Shown: positions 10,586-11,042 of the stretch, piece by piece | How positions within the stretch are numbered: the first letter of the stretch is position 1 | Layout: each line of letters opens with the position of its first letter | Origin: Oscillospiraceae bacterium | GTDB taxonomy: Bacteria > Bacillota > Clostridia > Oscillospirales > Ruminococcaceae | Reading direction: 5' to 3' | DNA length: 11,042 bases | Assembly (NCBI GenBank): GCA_900768705.1 | Contig: CAAGEB010000074.1 | Coordinates: 1-11,042 of the forward strand | Program-made: the position numbers and the translations under genes | The notes under the pieces: generated by a model | The model's input: the letters and a program-made list of their open reading frames with translations, nothing else | Database searches by the model: none | What the model was told of the DNA's origin: nothing

Positions 10586-10601
10586 GTGATATATGTAGCA
10601 C
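10586..10601. repeat. Degenerate copy of the 16-bp palindrome family inside the GLUG gene
   Basis: GTGATATATGTAGCAC; on the coding strand it reads E-R-A-T-Y-I-T, again in the same phase as the ERAANST/ERATNST copies of the polyvalent gene. Confidence 0.5.
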
Positions 10602-10832
10602 GCTCCCATCTGGCATACACATCACAATCTTCCGTTAACTCCAGATAATCAAGGGGTTCGGGTGAATCCGCAAGATACCACCCCGAAAGCATATACCCGT
10701 CCTTTTCTATTCCAAAAGTCTGCCGCATATCGAGAGTACCTTTCTCGATTTCGGACACCATAACACTGTCATCGTAGTGGAATGTAACCTTTGCGGTAGG
10801 TTTTTTATCACTCCACACTGCATACAGTGTGA

Positions 10833-11009
10833 GGTTTTCCGAGGGCATTTTCAGAGTTTTTAGTGCGGTTTTTGCTAATCACATTAGGCAAACTGGGCGC
10901 TTATGTACGGACATCTGACGGCGGTCAGATCGTCAAGGGTTTCAGAAATAAAGCATTAGATGTGATGTGCTATAATAAAGTTGTAACACCCACCCCCAAA
11001 GTGATATAA
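10833..11009 (+). pseudogene. Possible 3' tail of a plus-strand gene
   Basis: A plus-strand frame is open from 10833 to a double stop, TAATAA, at 11007-11012. From about 10878 it reads ITLGKLGAYVRTSD, GGQIVKGFRNKALDVM, CYNKVVTPTPKVI, which looks like ordinary protein. There is no start codon with a ribosome binding site. The part before 10850 overlaps the GLUG gene on the other strand. I do not recognise the family. It could be the end of a gene whose 5' part was lost at the same point where the GLUG gene is broken, or simply a chance open frame in an intergenic region. Confidence 0.3.
10913..10930. repeat. Inverted repeat in the gap before the plus-strand gene
   Basis: ATCTGAC, four bases, GTCAGAT: a perfect seven-base inverted repeat. 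No T-tract follows, so a terminator is unlikely; an operator is possible. It also lies within the possible coding tail, where it would be incidental. Confidence 0.4.
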
Positions 11010-11010
11010 T
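10981..11010 (+). promoter_or_regulatory. Possible promoter of the gene at the right edge
   Basis: TATAAT at 11005-11010 with a weak TTGTAA at 10981-10986 (18-base spacer). If used, transcription would begin near 11017, at the ribosome binding site, giving a leader of about 14 bases. A second TATAAT at 10971-10976 has no clear partner. Confidence 0.4.
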
Positions 11011-11030
11011 AAACACAGGAGGGAAAAGCA

Positions 11031-11042
11031 ATGGCAAGTTAC
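11031..11042 (+). CDS. Start of a plus-strand gene (partial, four codons)
   Basis: ATG at 11031 follows AGGAGGG with a good spacing (about eight bases) and reads M-A-S-Y before the window ends. Function cannot be judged. It is the only well-supported gene start on the plus strand, so transcription changes direction between 10848 and 11031. Confidence 0.6.

Larger units (their letters stand above)
9262..10848 (-). pseudogene. Surface-type protein with InlB/Flg_new repeat and GLUG repeats, 5' end missing
   Basis: The frame encodes up to 528 residues from the first ATG. It begins inside the end of an InlB/Listeria-Bacteroides type repeat (MPSENLTLYAVW), followed by a full repeat (about 18-83, with GYMLSGWYL and CDVYARWE). 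A linker domain follows, then the typical GLUG entry GGGSGTERDPYIIDYYDQL and a beta-helix-like run of GLUG motifs (GGVICNSV, VGVICGNGG, KGGIVGSA, VGGIAGAV, CGGIAGQTS). It ends in SGFSGWKYDKDVNMGYPYPG. Relatives are secreted or cell-wall proteins, but no signal peptide is present. The first ATG has no Shine-Dalgarno sequence, and the frame closes with TGA at 10881-10879. I read it as the 3' part of a larger surface-protein gene. No sorting signal or dockerin is seen at the C terminus. An intact short cytoplasmic version is possible but less likely. Confidence 0.72.

Overview
The window looks like a piece of the accessory genome of a low-to-mid GC Firmicute, most likely a gut Clostridia species of the Ruminococcus/Oscillospiraceae type. 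This rests on strong GGAGG-type ribosome binding sites, consensus sigma-A promoters, and a family set (giant SNF2/methylase polyvalent protein, TnpV-like protein, SSB, Rpn nuclease, GLUG/InlB-type surface protein) that I associate with integrative conjugative elements of such bacteria. No relaxase, type IV secretion gene, integrase, tRNA, rRNA or CRISPR array is visible, so membership of a conjugative element is an inference from gene families.

Layout. Almost everything is on the minus strand. Positions 1-7703 form one uninterrupted reading frame that runs off the left edge (at least 2,567 codons). It is a polyvalent protein: an ArdC-like N-terminal region, a Gly/Ser-rich linker, three copies of a MuF-C-like toxin-fold domain, a YodL domain flanked by LPD-like regions, an N6-adenine-type DNA methylase core, and an SNF2/DEAH helicase motor that is cut off by the window edge. 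Within its linker, in another minus-strand frame and with its own Shine-Dalgarno sequence, lies a complete 144-codon TnpV-like gene (6563-6997). Further right come a self-contained Rpn-type PD-(D/E)XK nuclease gene with its own consensus promoter and terminator (7830-8702), a single-stranded DNA-binding protein gene (8785-9210), and a surface-type protein gene with GLUG repeats that appears to lack its 5' end (9262-10848). At the right edge a plus-strand gene begins at 11031, preceded by a short open tail that may be the end of another plus-strand gene.

Functional picture (inference). The polyvalent protein, SSB and TnpV-like protein fit a module that protects or processes element DNA on entry into a new host: ssDNA binding, DNA modification, and remodelling by a helicase. 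The MuF-C-like copies add a possible toxin or conflict layer. Rpn nucleases promote recombination and have been linked to phage defence.

Most unusual signals. (1) Each MuF-C repeat contains, antisense to the coding strand, a perfect TTGACA-17-TATAAT promoter followed at the expected transcription start by a long hairpin and a T-tract, giving three potential compact antisense RNA units. (2) The TnpV-like gene is overprinted on the linker of the giant gene. (3) A 16-bp palindrome of the form GTGCTA-N4-TAGCAC recurs in different genes and in one intergenic gap. (4) Two genes appear to be broken at the same place near 10850-10880.
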